A stretch of DNA of 64,000 bases from a methanogenic archaeon mixed culture ISO4-G1 (lineage in GTDB: Archaea; Thermoplasmatota; Thermoplasmata; Methanomassiliicoccales; Methanomethylophilaceae), in contig CP013703.1 in the NCBI GenBank assembly GCA_001563305.1, forward strand, positions 1,351,773 through 1,415,772. Reading direction: 5' to 3'. Shown piece after piece: positions 8,682-17,492 of this stretch (its first letter is position 1; each line of letters begins with the position of its first letter). The translations under genes and the position numbers were made by a program. The notes beneath the pieces are model-generated. The model was given only the letters and a program-made list of their open reading frames with translations. It was not told the origin of the DNA and did not search any database.

Positions 8682-9248
8682 TTACTTCAGCTCCTTTGCC
8701 GCCTGCCCGACTTTACTGACGACTCCGCCGACCACGTTGTAGTTCCAGGTGAACTGGTCAAAGATCAGCAACTCGGTATTACTGATATCGATCTTCCCAT
8801 TGTCATCCAGGATCTCCTCGTCTGCGAGAACGTTCACAATCTTTCCCACGACAGCATACATGGTCTCCGTCTTCACGATCTCGGCCAGTTCGCACTCCAT
8901 AGTCACGGGGAACTCCTCCATGACGGGCGCATTCACGTGTATACTCCTCGCCGCGTGGAGTCCTGAGCGCTCGAACTTATCGGGGACCTTGTTCCCAGAC
9001 ACCACACCTACGTAGTCCGCAGGCACAAGATTCTTCCTGTCTGCGAGACTGACGGTGAATGCCCTGGTCCTAAGGATATTCTGGGTGGTCCTGTGGTCCT
9101 CATCAATCATCAATACGATCTTGTCCATCTGACTGATGGTTCCCCAGGCGGCACTCATGGAATTCGGTTTGCCGTTTTCGTCATAGGCCGAGACTATGAG
9201 GACGGGCATCGGACAGATTGCAGGTAACGATCCCAATTCCTTCTTCAT
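8682..9248 (-). CDS. Flavin reductase-like protein (FMN-binding split barrel)
   Basis: The 188-residue protein begins LGSLPAICPMPVLIVSAYDE and contains NSMSAAWGTISQMD and FTVSLADRKN, typical of the flavin reductase/flavoredoxin family that binds FMN in a split barrel. It probably moves electrons from a reduced nicotinamide or ferredoxin partner to flavin or a small acceptor; the partner is unknown. It starts one base after the NTF2-like gene, so the two form an operon facing an HxlR regulator. Confidence 0.82.
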   Translation of the reverse strand: MKKELGSLPAICPMPVLIVSAYDENGKPNSMSAAWGTISQMDKIVLMIDEDHRTTQNILRTRAFTVSLADRKNLVPADYVGVVSGNKVPDKFERSGLHAARSIHVNAPVMEEFPVTMECELAEIVKTETMYAVVGKIVNVLADEEILDDNGKIDISNTELLIFDQFTWNYNVVGGVVSKVGQAAKELK

Positions 9249-9249
9249 T

Positions 9250-9648
9250 TCATTCCCTCTTTATGGTATCAGAATTCTGGTTATATGCTTTGGCGACGCA
9301 TTTCCATTCTCCGCCCATCTTCAGCAGGAGGAGATAATCGGTGAAGTCAATCCTCCCGCCCCATCCCTCCTCCAGGACACGGACGACGGCCAGATTCTCC
9401 TCGATATCCACGACGTCTATCCTCGACTTGAAGGACTCTCCGCCGGAGACGGTATCCACATTGTGATAGAACTGTTCAATGGAACCGTGTTCCAGTTTCC
9501 CGTCGAGGAATCCGAACAGGACCGCATCGTCGGTAAACAGCTCCTTCGCATAGGCGCTGTTGCCTTCTGCTACGCTCCTGGTGAACTTTTTTGCCGCTTC
9601 CTCTACCGCCTTGTACTCTTCAATAGAAGACCTCATATATTGGTGCAA
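9250..9648 (-). CDS. NTF2-like / SnoaL-type small protein
   Basis: 132 residues with the cone-shaped NTF2-like pattern: an N-terminal helix (EEYKAVEEAAKKF), LFTDDAVLFGFLDG, and alternating strands ending in GGEWKCVAKAYN. Members include small hydrolases, isomerases and ligand-binding proteins, so no reaction can be assigned. It is first in the two-gene operon with the flavin reductase. A second ATG four codons in (9636) could be the true start. Confidence 0.7.
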   Translation of the reverse strand: MHQYMRSSIEEYKAVEEAAKKFTRSVAEGNSAYAKELFTDDAVLFGFLDGKLEHGSIEQFYHNVDTVSGGESFKSRIDVVDIEENLAVVRVLEEGWGGRIDFTDYLLLLKMGGEWKCVAKAYNQNSDTIKRE

Positions 9649-9671
9649 GTCTTACTGCTTATTAAGTATGG

Positions 9672-9685
9672 TACTAACTATAGTA
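9672..9685. promoter_or_regulatory. Candidate HxlR operator
   Basis: TACTA and TAGTA form an inverted repeat with a 4-bp spacer in the 64-bp region between the NTF2-like operon and the divergent hxlR-type gene. HxlR regulators are known to bind such short A/T-rich dyads next to their own promoters. Confidence 0.45.
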
Positions 9686-9712
9686 ACATATACTCACTAT
9701 GAGGAAAGTTAT

Positions 9713-10051
9713 ATGGAAAGGTGCATCTCCGACGAGAACCTGTGTAATACTGGTTTCAGTTACACCCTGTCCCTGATCAACGGGAAGTACAAAATGACCA
9801 TCCTGTACACCCTCATGGAGTTCGGTTCCGTCAGATTCAACGATATGAAACGCTACATCTCCGGCATCTCGGACAAGACCCTTAGCACCGCACTCAAGGA
9901 ACTCGAGAAGGATGGTCTGATCCATAGGGAGATGTACCCCCAGATCCCTCCGAAGGTGGAGTATTCGCTCACGGATATTGGTAAATCGCTCATTCCCCTC
10001 CTCGATGGGATGTGCGAATGGGGCGACAAACACCGTCCGTCAAATTACTGA
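9713..10051 (+). CDS. HxlR-family transcriptional regulator
   Basis: A 112-residue winged-helix protein with the HxlR signature: INGKYKMTILYTLMEFGSVR, then FNDMKRYISGISDKTLS, then LEKDGLIHREMYPQIPPKVE. It has the single early Cys common to redox- or aldehyde-sensing members. Divergent transcription from the NTF2-like/flavin reductase operon suggests it controls that operon. The start at 9713 places the Cys-containing N terminus as in the family; the upstream frame runs antisense to the neighbour. Confidence 0.85.
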   Translation: MERCISDENLCNTGFSYTLSLINGKYKMTILYTLMEFGSVRFNDMKRYISGISDKTLSTALKELEKDGLIHREMYPQIPPKVEYSLTDIGKSLIPLLDGMCEWGDKHRPSNY

Positions 10052-10140
10052 CAGCCCATTCATTCGGTTTCGGGCAATACGGATGATGCCTCTGCGGGTC
10101 AGCGTTAAGTACCCCGCTTTGAGGCACCAGGCATAAATTC

Positions 10141-10162
10141 CAAATCAGGGAGTGGGGACCAC
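10141..10162 (+). repeat. Direct repeat copy 3 (exact tRNA-Tyr 3' end, far boundary)
   Basis: This copy is identical over 22 bases to 5486-5507 but has no tRNA body before it, so it reads as the distal attachment scar of the accessory block. It lies in the 284-bp gap between hxlR and the phosphoesterase gene, which holds nothing else I can support. Confidence 0.85.
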
Positions 10163-10335
10163 TTTCCGTTCTAACTGACCATTACTCTCCCATTCATTCA
10201 CATTATCGATCACTGCGATTGCAACAGCCATTCATAACATCTGATTGTTGAAATTTGAAAATCTTGTAGTCATATACAAAATTTTGATTAGTTGGATATC
10301 GTTTCGGAGATTATCTTATCCAGCGAAGGAAGGCC

Positions 10336-11460
10336 ATGGATACTACAATGCTGATATCGCTCATCGTCGAGATCATATTGGTATGGTCGGTGCTGACCGC
10401 AGTCCAGTTCCCATTGAGGAAGGCGGAGCACAGGCTCGTTGGTTCGATCGTCTTCCTGGTGAAACTGATCCTCATTCCGGTGGTGGCCCTGCTGTTCGTG
10501 GGCATCGATTGGGTGGTGCCATACAACCACGGCGAGATATTGTGCGCCGCATACATAGCGCTGATCGGCGATGTGGCCGCGAGCCTGGTCGAGTACATCG
10601 TACGCAGATTGATGGCCCGGAGGAATGCCGACGATGGATCGCACCACAGATACGATTACAGGGTCGGCATGTCGATCGGTCTGGCTGTATGCTTCGCCAT
10701 GCTGGCTTTCGCAACGGTGAATGCCGAGACAATGAAGATGGATACCCACGAATGGCAAGCGGACGGCCTCGAACAGGAGCACACCTTCGCTTTCACGGCC
10801 GACATGCATGCCGGTTCGTCGATGTCGATGGACGCCCTCAGGGATTTCTGCAAACAGGTCAACGATTCCGATGCCGAGTTCCTGATCCTCGGAGGCGACG
10901 TGACCGATGAAAAGACCTCCTATGAGGAGATGGTCGAAACTTACGAGATACTATCCTCTGTCGATATCCCCGTCTTTTTTGTATTCGGCAATCACGACAG
11001 GCAACCAAGGGCAGATCTGGTCGGAGGGCGCACATACACCGACGGGCAGCTGTTGACTGAGATAGAAGGTGCGGGGATAACGATCCTGGCCGATGACTAT
11101 GTGCAAGTTGCCGGCGATCTCGTGCTCCTCGGAAGGGAGGATATCAGCGCCGGCGATGCGAGGAAGGACTGGTCGGAACTGGTGAACCCTTACGGAGGGG
11201 CTCTGATAGTCGCAGACCACCAGCCATACGACAGGGATCAGCTCGATGTTGAAATCTCCGCATTGCAGCTCTCCGGGCACACCCATGCCGGGCAGCTGTG
11301 GCCCCTGCATTTCGTATACGACCTTCTCGGTCTCCCCGTATGCGGGGAATATGATCGTCCCGGGACCCGTCTCTATGTGACACCGGGCACGGGCGGCTGG
11401 GCACCGCTACTGCGCACCGAGGCCCAGAGCGGATGGGAGCTCATTACGCTGCGCCCATGA
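10336..11460 (+). CDS. Membrane-anchored calcineurin-like metallophosphoesterase
   Basis: 374 residues: four likely membrane helices in the first 130 residues, then a phosphoesterase domain with metal motifs FTADMHAG, LGGDVTDE, FVFGNHDRQ and LSGHTHAGQLW. This plan matches YkuE-type phosphoesterases that act on lipid or membrane-proximal substrates with two metal ions. It is the first chromosomal gene after the tRNA-Tyr accessory block. The substrate is unknown. Confidence 0.85.
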   Translation: MDTTMLISLIVEIILVWSVLTAVQFPLRKAEHRLVGSIVFLVKLILIPVVALLFVGIDWVVPYNHGEILCAAYIALIGDVAASLVEYIVRRLMARRNADDGSHHRYDYRVGMSIGLAVCFAMLAFATVNAETMKMDTHEWQADGLEQEHTFAFTADMHAGSSMSMDALRDFCKQVNDSDAEFLILGGDVTDEKTSYEEMVETYEILSSVDIPVFFVFGNHDRQPRADLVGGRTYTDGQLLTEIEGAGITILADDYVQVAGDLVLLGREDISAGDARKDWSELVNPYGGALIVADHQPYDRDQLDVEISALQLSGHTHAGQLWPLHFVYDLLGLPVCGEYDRPGTRLYVTPGTGGWAPLLRTEAQSGWELITLRP

Positions 11461-11653
11461 GATCCTGGGATCACAGGTTCCTGGGTCGGAACCGGGTACG
11501 GGTACGGTTTCGATGACGCATCCGTCTGTTTTGTAGGGTGGATGGACACAGGAAGGGACATCGATCAGGGACTAGGGTCTTATCCAGCGCTCCTGATTTC
11601 ATCACGACTGCGCCTGCTCTAGCTATTTTATAGTCATAGTCTGATGGTCCGAT

Positions 11654-12313
11654 ATGCCCGATGCAAGGATCGTGAGGTACTCCATAGCGGTCAATGTTAC
11701 CGTGATCGTACTCGTTCTGTACATGACCGTGAACGTCATGTTCCGTATCGTCGATGTCGTCGATTATGCTGCATCGCAGGACGTCTACCTGTTCTTCACC
11801 GATTGGTCCAACTATCTGGCCGCCATAGTCTCCCTCGGGACGCTCTACTGCATCCACAAGGGGATCAGGAGTCCCCGCATCCTGTTGGTGCTGAAGCTGG
11901 CTGCCGTGACGATGCTCACGATCACATTGGTTGTGGTGGTCTTCGTCCTGGTCCCGTACCAGGGATGGGTCATACTGCTGAATCCGGAGGGCTCGCTCAT
12001 GGCACATCTGATAAACCCCGTTCTGATGATCGTGGATTTCCTGTATCTCTCCGACATGAAGCCCATGGGTACGAAGGAGGCCCTGCTTTCTACGATTCCG
12101 ATGCTGCTCTATGTGGTATTCATCGTAGTGTTCCTGATCATAGCCGGCAACGACGATCTGGCCCCGTATCCGTTCCTGAGGATCCATTCGCAGCCCGTGC
12201 TCATGACGTTGCTGGTCGGCGCAGGGGTGTTCGTCACGGAGTTCGTCGTATCATATGCCTACACGAAAGTCGTGAAAAGGACCAATCCCAACCTCCGCCA
12301 AGCATCCATATGA
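11654..12313 (+). CDS. Pr6Pr-family integral membrane protein
   Basis: 219 residues with six hydrophobic segments and the family's conserved FTDWSNYLAAIVSL after the first pair. Most of the protein is membrane. The family has no known function. A terminator-like hairpin follows before the convergent cardiolipin synthase gene. Confidence 0.65.
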   Translation: MPDARIVRYSIAVNVTVIVLVLYMTVNVMFRIVDVVDYAASQDVYLFFTDWSNYLAAIVSLGTLYCIHKGIRSPRILLVLKLAAVTMLTITLVVVVFVLVPYQGWVILLNPEGSLMAHLINPVLMIVDFLYLSDMKPMGTKEALLSTIPMLLYVVFIVVFLIIAGNDDLAPYPFLRIHSQPVLMTLLVGAGVFVTEFVVSYAYTKVVKRTNPNLRQASI

Positions 12314-12387
12314 TGTGCAGGGTTCTGCCCAGACGGCATGGACGATGCCAGTCGCAATGAAGGTTGGGTGTCAAAATAGAAGTTTCA

Positions 12388-12416
12388 GAGGCCGGGATCG
12401 AGAACGTACCGGCCTC
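12388..12416. terminator. Bidirectional terminator-like hairpin
   Basis: GAGGCCGG and CCGGCCTC are perfectly complementary with a 13-nt loop, placed between the convergent Pr6Pr and cardiolipin synthase genes. Short T-rich stretches lie outside both arms. Confidence 0.5.
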
Positions 12417-12429
12417 CGATAGTTTTAGC

Positions 12430-13863
12430 TCAGGACAATCCGCTGAACAGCCTGGAGAAGGCCACCTTCAGGCTCTGATAGCCGTTGATGTTCTCGTAGT
12501 CCTCTCTGGTGTATTCGGTACAGTATTTCAGATCCTCCTCGAAGGCATCATCCATCTGCTTCCCCAGTTCCTTCGACAGTATCACGGCGTTGGTCTCGAA
12601 GTTCAGCACCAGGGACCTGTCGTCGAAATTGGCCGAACCGACGGAGCAGTACTCCCCGTCCACGACCATGGTCTTGGAGTGGACGAAACCCCTGTTGTAC
12701 ATGTACACCTTCACACCGTTCCCCATGACGGAATACGCGCTGCTGATGTTGCACCAGAACACGAACATGTGATCGGGCTTGTCGGGTATGATCACCTTGA
12801 CATCGACACCGTTCGCCACCGCAACGGACAGGGCGTCCTGGAGGGAATCGTCGGGTATGAAGTAAGGCGAGTGCAGATACACGGACTTCTTCGCGTTCCT
12901 GATCAACTCCAGATATTCCAGCCTCACAGGGTTGAAATCGGCCACGTCTGGACCTCCCGAGACGGTCAGCACCCTCTTGTCCCCGGTGGTGTAGTACTCG
13001 GTGTTCCCGTAATAGTCCTGAAGCCTGTCCGGCGGACAGAGGGGTTTGCCAGTGGCATATTCCCAATCCATCTGGAACCTGACCTGTATCGCCTTGACGG
13101 CATCTCCCGAGAGCCTTACCGCTGTATCCCTCCAGAATCCGAGGGGGCCCTTTCCTAGGTATTCGTCACCGATGTTGAATCCGCCGCAGTATGCGATCTT
13201 CCCGTCGATGACCCCGATCTTCCTGTGGTTGCGGTTGTTCTTCTTGGGGCTGAACATCAGCCAGAGCACCTTGTGGAACACCGCGAACTCACCGCCGGCC
13301 TTCCTGTATACCTTTATGGATCTCTTTGGACCTTTGCCGACCCCGAAATCATCCGTCAGGAGCTTGACCTCGACCCCTTCCTTCACCTTCTGGGTGAGGA
13401 TGTCCATGAGCTCGTTCCCCAACTCGTCATCCCTGATGATGTAGTATTCCAGATGAATGTACTTCTTGGCATTCCTGAGATCCTCGTACAGATCCCTGAA
13501 CTTGTCCTCACCCAGCGTGTACAGCTTCACGTCGTTGTTGTTCGAGAAACCCAATCCGCCAACGTTCAAGATGGCATTGGCGGTACGCTTGTAGTCGGGA
13601 TCCGGCTCCGCTTCCAGGAGATCCTTGCTCAAAGGAAGGACGTCATCTATCTCGTCATCCTTCAGCCCCTTCCTCTGGTACTTGGATTTGGAGTAGAACG
13701 TCTGTCCGACGAACAGGTATAGAACGAATCCGACAACTGGAAGGACCACCATGGCCAATCCCCACAGGAGAACCCTGGAGGGGTTGTTCTTCTCGGTGAA
13801 GAAGAGGATAAGCAGGAAGATTATGTCAGCCTGTATGATCAGCTGCGTCAACCAATCGATCAT
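12430..13863 (-). CDS. cls: Cardiolipin synthase (phospholipase D family)
   Basis: 477 residues: two N-terminal membrane helices (DIIFLLILFF and a second after NPSRVLLWG), then two PLD HKD motifs, NHRKIGVIDGKIAYCGG and HSKTMVVDGEYCSVGSANF. It would join two phospholipid units, in archaea probably archaetidylglycerol, to give a cardiolipin-like lipid at the membrane. The start MIDWLTQL overlaps the stop of the upstream membrane-protein gene by 4 bp, showing an operon. The archaeal substrate is inferred. Confidence 0.88.
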   Translation of the reverse strand: MIDWLTQLIIQADIIFLLILFFTEKNNPSRVLLWGLAMVVLPVVGFVLYLFVGQTFYSKSKYQRKGLKDDEIDDVLPLSKDLLEAEPDPDYKRTANAILNVGGLGFSNNNDVKLYTLGEDKFRDLYEDLRNAKKYIHLEYYIIRDDELGNELMDILTQKVKEGVEVKLLTDDFGVGKGPKRSIKVYRKAGGEFAVFHKVLWLMFSPKKNNRNHRKIGVIDGKIAYCGGFNIGDEYLGKGPLGFWRDTAVRLSGDAVKAIQVRFQMDWEYATGKPLCPPDRLQDYYGNTEYYTTGDKRVLTVSGGPDVADFNPVRLEYLELIRNAKKSVYLHSPYFIPDDSLQDALSVAVANGVDVKVIIPDKPDHMFVFWCNISSAYSVMGNGVKVYMYNRGFVHSKTMVVDGEYCSVGSANFDDRSLVLNFETNAVILSKELGKQMDDAFEEDLKYCTEYTREDYENINGYQSLKVAFSRLFSGLS

Positions 13864-14471
13864 GATTTGGCCCCCATCGCTATCCTGACCTCGACATCGG
13901 CGACCAACAGGAGCATGAAGATCGCGATGATCAGGTCCGAGACGTGCTCTATGTATTCCCAATAGTTCTCTGCGGGCAGCAGGGCCTCTATGGCCATCAG
14001 CGTGAACGAGACGGCCAATATGGCCCAGATCACCTTCTTGAGGAGTCCCTTCTTACCGTTCGTGATGGCAAGCGCCATGAGGATTATGATTATTCCCAGG
14101 ACGATGGTGATGCCCGTGATGATCATCCCTTCCTCAGGATGATCGGTGTACAGATACTCGGCCACTCCCATGAATGAATCGCCCAGGAAGGTACCCAGTC
14201 CGACGACCATCACATAACTGCGGAGAAGCTCCAACTGGGTGTTCTTCTTGGACATCGTCCTGTGCGCCTTGATCGCATACAGCAAGGCAACAACCGCGCT
14301 GCCGATACCTGCGACCAGACAGTACATCTTCGCGTCCGTGACATAATCCGGAATCAGCACGATATCGTCGGTGAAGGCGCCCAGGAGGACTATCGCCGCC
14401 TCGACTATCAACAAGACCGCGACTATCCAGAAGATCAATCCGATGGATCTTGTGTCTTCGAAAAACATCAT
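13860..14471 (-). CDS. Integral membrane protein, six predicted helices
   Basis: A 203-residue protein with six hydrophobic segments, the first being GLIFWIVAVLLIVEAAIVLL. I do not recognise its family. It lies directly before cls with a 4-bp overlap, so a role in lipid or envelope work is possible but unproven. The ATG at 14471 is about 30 bp from a TATA-like ATTAAATA at about 14505. An ATG one codon later is equally good. Confidence 0.6.
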   Translation of the reverse strand: MMFFEDTRSIGLIFWIVAVLLIVEAAIVLLGAFTDDIVLIPDYVTDAKMYCLVAGIGSAVVALLYAIKAHRTMSKKNTQLELLRSYVMVVGLGTFLGDSFMGVAEYLYTDHPEEGMIITGITIVLGIIIILMALAITNGKKGLLKKVIWAILAVSFTLMAIEALLPAENYWEYIEHVSDLIIAIFMLLLVADVEVRIAMGAKS

Positions 14472-14508
14472 TCCAAAACCACTGGAATGACAATCGACTA
14501 ACGGATAT

Positions 14509-15399
14509 TTAATCGGCCACTGTTCGGTCCTCTTTCCGGGGATAGTTCTCGGTCCCCCGGTAGCGGACGATCTGCGCCTTCCTATACACCGATGTCGGGA
14601 TGTGCATGGCAAAGCGGCTCAGACTCGCCATGGCCATGACCGTCTTCATGGGAACATCCTTCTCACTGCCGACTATGATGTTCCTGTGCTTCACGATATC
14701 ATCGAGGAACCCGTCCAGATCGGTGGCATCCGATAATGTGAGTACATGACCCAGCTCATGCAGGAGATGCCCGTCCGTACCGCCGGTGAAACCTATGCCG
14801 TACTCATTCGCGCAATCCCTCGCCCTCATATTCTCGTCGCGGAACATACCGCTGCAGATCACCTCGTAAGCATCGAACCTTCTCGAAATCTCCGGGTCCA
14901 ATCTTCCCCTGTCGATCGCTTTCTGCACCCCCTTGACGGATGACAGATAACCCAGGGGATGCGCCGCCGAGACGACGCAATTGACATCTTCGAGGGAATC
15001 GAGTATCCACTGCGTACCCTTGTCTATCGCCAGCCAAGGGTTGGGGGAGAGGTTCGGCTTCACGTTTTCCGTCCAATACTCTTCCATCTCATCGTAGCTG
15101 TAGAAGTACACCAGTATGTGGGGCCCATCCCAGGAACTGATCTCGATCCCTGGGACAATGAACAGGCCGTAATCCTTGTTCAGTTCCTTTGCGTTCAGGG
15201 AGCCGACGATGAGATTGTGATCCGTTATCGCCAGACCCACTCCTCTCTTCTTGGCAAGGGTCAGGGCCCTCTTCACCGATGTGAATGAATCTGAATGAAT
15301 GGTGTGGAAATGCATATCCGCGCATAGCATGTTCGATTCCCGGATCCAATCCATATCCGGTCTCTCGAATCTGACCCGGCCATCCGCTGAATTCTGCAT
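14509..15399 (-). CDS. PHP-domain metallophosphoesterase
   Basis: 296 residues with the PHP motifs in order: DMHFHTIHSDS (about residue 28), AITDHN (about 59), GIEIS (about 85), AAHPLGYL and a late GGTDGH. The fold coordinates up to three metals and hydrolyses phosphoesters of small molecules or nucleic acids. The exact substrate is unknown. An N-terminal extension of about 25 residues precedes the domain. It stands alone. Confidence 0.8.
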   Translation of the reverse strand: MQNSADGRVRFERPDMDWIRESNMLCADMHFHTIHSDSFTSVKRALTLAKKRGVGLAITDHNLIVGSLNAKELNKDYGLFIVPGIEISSWDGPHILVYFYSYDEMEEYWTENVKPNLSPNPWLAIDKGTQWILDSLEDVNCVVSAAHPLGYLSSVKGVQKAIDRGRLDPEISRRFDAYEVICSGMFRDENMRARDCANEYGIGFTGGTDGHLLHELGHVLTLSDATDLDGFLDDIVKHRNIIVGSEKDVPMKTVMAMASLSRFAMHIPTSVYRKAQIVRYRGTENYPRKEDRTVAD

Positions 15400-15441
15400 G
15401 GCCGTGTATAGCGGTCTCGTTATTTCATTTATCTTGACGGT

Positions 15442-15582
15442 GTGCTCCCATCGGTATTCGCCGTGTATCTGACGGAACCCCCGGCACCCTCGGACTCTTC
15501 ACATGCATACGATGCGCTGATGATCCTGATTGTGATAGTCGTGTTCGCGGTACCCATACTGGCGAAGAGAAGGATCTCGTGA
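15442..15582 (+). CDS. Possible small single-span membrane peptide
   Basis: A 46-codon frame starting at GTG reads a short N terminus with PPAPSDSSHAYDAL followed by one hydrophobic span and the basic end AKRRIS. It fills part of the 228-bp gap between the PHP gene and gltS. The layout (acidic/polar outside part, one helix, basic tail) resembles the end of the small membrane protein at 31740-31991. No start signal is convincing, so this may be chance. Confidence 0.3.
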   Translation: MLPSVFAVYLTEPPAPSDSSHAYDALMILIVIVVFAVPILAKRRIS

Positions 15583-15627
15583 TCGGCGTCGCCAACCGTT
15601 ATCTACATCCGAACCGATAACTGAAAA

Positions 15628-16806
15628 GTGTTCGAACTCTCCCTAGATGCCTATCAGAGTGCCGGCGTCGGCGCTGTGGTCCTGATAGCGGGATTCTTCC
15701 TGGTCAAGCATTCCCCGCTGCTCAGGAAGTACTGCATCCCCGCAGCGGTCATAGGCGGCCTGGTGTTCTCACTGATCATGCTGGTCACCTATGAGGCCGA
15801 CATCATGGAGGTCACGTTCGACAACACGTTCTCGGACCTCTGCATGAGGGTGTTCTTCTGCTCCGTCGGTTTCCTGGCATCGTTCAGCATGCTGAGGTCC
15901 GGAGGCAGGATCCTCACCGTGATGGTCGTCATGATAATCGTCCTCGTGACACTCCAGAACGTGATAGGCGTCACAGCCGTGTCGCTGTTCGGCCAGGATC
16001 CGAAATACGGCCTCGCCCTGGGATCAATATCCCTCTGCGGAGGGCACGGGACGGCAGCGGCATACGGGAGCCTCCTGGTGGAGGAATACGGACTCGTGGG
16101 GGCGGATGTGGTTGCCATCGCATCGGCGACCTTCGGACTCGCCATCGCGGGTTTCATGGGCGGGCCTCTCGCGGGGCAACTCATAAAGAGGAACGGCCTG
16201 CACCCAGAGTCGGCCACCCTGGAGTCCACCGAGGAAAAGGAACAGCCCATCGTGAACGAGCGCTTCCTGAAGGCATTGATCCTCATAGTAATCTGCATGG
16301 GTGCTGGCACATTCGTGAACGCAGGCCTTGACGGCGTGGGGATCACCGTTCCCGGTTACTTCGGGGCACTGGTTGTGGCCATAGTAGTGAGGAACGTGGC
16401 GGACCTTTCCGGATACGAGGTGCCCGAGAAGGAGATCGAGGTCGTGGGATGGATATGCCTGTGCGTGTTCCTGGCCATGGCCCTAATGGCCATGAAGCTC
16501 TGGCAGCTTGCCAGCCTGGCGACGACCATGATTGTCACACTCCTGATCCAGACCGTGGTCCTGGCCGCCTTCGTGTATTACATCGTGTTCAGGCTGACGG
16601 GCAGGAACTACGAATCCGCCGCGCTCTGCGCCGGTACAGTGGGTTTCGGCATGGGTGCGACCCCCAACGCCGTCGCCAACGTGGAGGCCCTGATGCTGGA
16701 GCACGGTCCGGCACCCATGGCCTACTTCATGATCCCGATCCTGGGCGGGGTGTTCATGGACATCATCAACGTGAGCATCCTGACCGTCTTCCTCAACGTC
16801 CTCTGA
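15628..16806 (+). CDS. gltS: Sodium/glutamate symporter GltS
   Basis: 392 residues with about ten membrane helices in two halves and the GltS landmarks SLCGGHGTAAAYG and VGFGMGATPNAVANVEAL, the glycine-rich re-entrant loops of the family. It imports glutamate with sodium. The start is a GTG at 15628 just after AAAA; the hydrophobic N terminus supports it. Confidence 0.88.
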   Translation: MFELSLDAYQSAGVGAVVLIAGFFLVKHSPLLRKYCIPAAVIGGLVFSLIMLVTYEADIMEVTFDNTFSDLCMRVFFCSVGFLASFSMLRSGGRILTVMVVMIIVLVTLQNVIGVTAVSLFGQDPKYGLALGSISLCGGHGTAAAYGSLLVEEYGLVGADVVAIASATFGLAIAGFMGGPLAGQLIKRNGLHPESATLESTEEKEQPIVNERFLKALILIVICMGAGTFVNAGLDGVGITVPGYFGALVVAIVVRNVADLSGYEVPEKEIEVVGWICLCVFLAMALMAMKLWQLASLATTMIVTLLIQTVVLAAFVYYIVFRLTGRNYESAALCAGTVGFGMGATPNAVANVEALMLEHGPAPMAYFMIPILGGVFMDIINVSILTVFLNVL

Positions 16807-16827
16807 CGTCAGTTACTGATTGGAAGC

Positions 16828-17364
16828 TCAATCCAGAAGACTTCTCCCCGCCTCGCGGACACGCTCCAGCATCTCCGCGTTATCCTTGGAGAGCCCGTCG
16901 TCCCTCGTGCTGTGGAGGAAGATCGATGTCTCGAAATTCCTGCGCGTCAGGATCCTCTGCATCCTCTCCGCCGTGGGCTGGGCGTGCTTGATGGGTGCTC
17001 CCGCGGATACGATCACGAGGGCCTTCCTCTTCGGAGGCTCCGGCTGCTCCGTGTACAGCTTGAACGTCCTGTCCTCGTACATGTAGTACAGGCCCGTGGC
17101 CCTCCCGAAGTAGACCGGTGTGGCCACTATGAGCGCATCGCAGTTCCTCACATCCTCAAGGACCGGATTCAGATCATCATTCAGCGGACAGGGCTTGCCC
17201 TGCTTGCAGTTGTGACAGCCCTGACAGTCCATGAAGTCCAGCCTGTTCAGGAAATGGGTGCGGACGTCCGCTCCCGGTATGGCGTTCGCGGCCTCCATCG
17301 CCAATGTGGAGGTGTTCCCTTTGCGCGCGGGGCTAGCCAGTATGACACAGACCATCTTGGACAT
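16828..17364 (-). CDS. Iron-sulfur flavoprotein (NADPH-dependent FMN reductase fold)
   Basis: 178 residues: flavodoxin-like VILASPARKGNTSTLA at the N terminus, then a compact cysteine motif C-QG-C-HN-C-KQGKP-C near residue 48, then ATPVYFGRATG. This CX2CX2CX5C spacing is that of the iron-sulfur flavoprotein Isf of methanogens, which holds FMN and a 4Fe-4S cluster and takes electrons from ferredoxin to reduce oxygen species. The start MSKMVCVI is preferred to an ATG ten codons earlier because a palindrome and TATA-like sequence lie there. Confidence 0.85.
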   Translation of the reverse strand: MSKMVCVILASPARKGNTSTLAMEAANAIPGADVRTHFLNRLDFMDCQGCHNCKQGKPCPLNDDLNPVLEDVRNCDALIVATPVYFGRATGLYYMYEDRTFKLYTEQPEPPKRKALVIVSAGAPIKHAQPTAERMQRILTRRNFETSIFLHSTRDDGLSKDNAEMLERVREAGRSLLD

Positions 17365-17380
17365 GATAATTCTCGAAGGA

Positions 17381-17399
17381 GTTGTATGATACATCCAAC
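17381..17399. promoter_or_regulatory. Palindrome in the promoter of the iron-sulfur flavoprotein gene
   Basis: GTTGTATG and CATCCAAC are complementary at seven of eight positions with a 3-bp spacer. The site lies 17 to 35 bp before the ATG, next to a TATA-like stretch at 17400-17407 read on the minus strand. It may be a repressor site, for example for an oxygen- or redox-sensing protein. Confidence 0.4.
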
Positions 17400-17492
17400 T
17401 ATAATACTAGCGCATGTCCTGGTACTGTGATGGGTGATTTTGGGCTATCAGGCTCAAAGCATTAATCCTATGATGGGGATTCCCTTCCCACC

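Noticed and set aside
10245-10910. Plus-strand frame overlapping the phosphoesterase gene
   Set aside because: It reads in another frame through the phosphoesterase coding region and gives an Arg/Gly-rich low-complexity product.
15598-15621. GTTATC-N12-GATAAC inverted repeat just before gltS
   Set aside because: Six-base arms at this distance are weak, and the region has no other sign of regulation.
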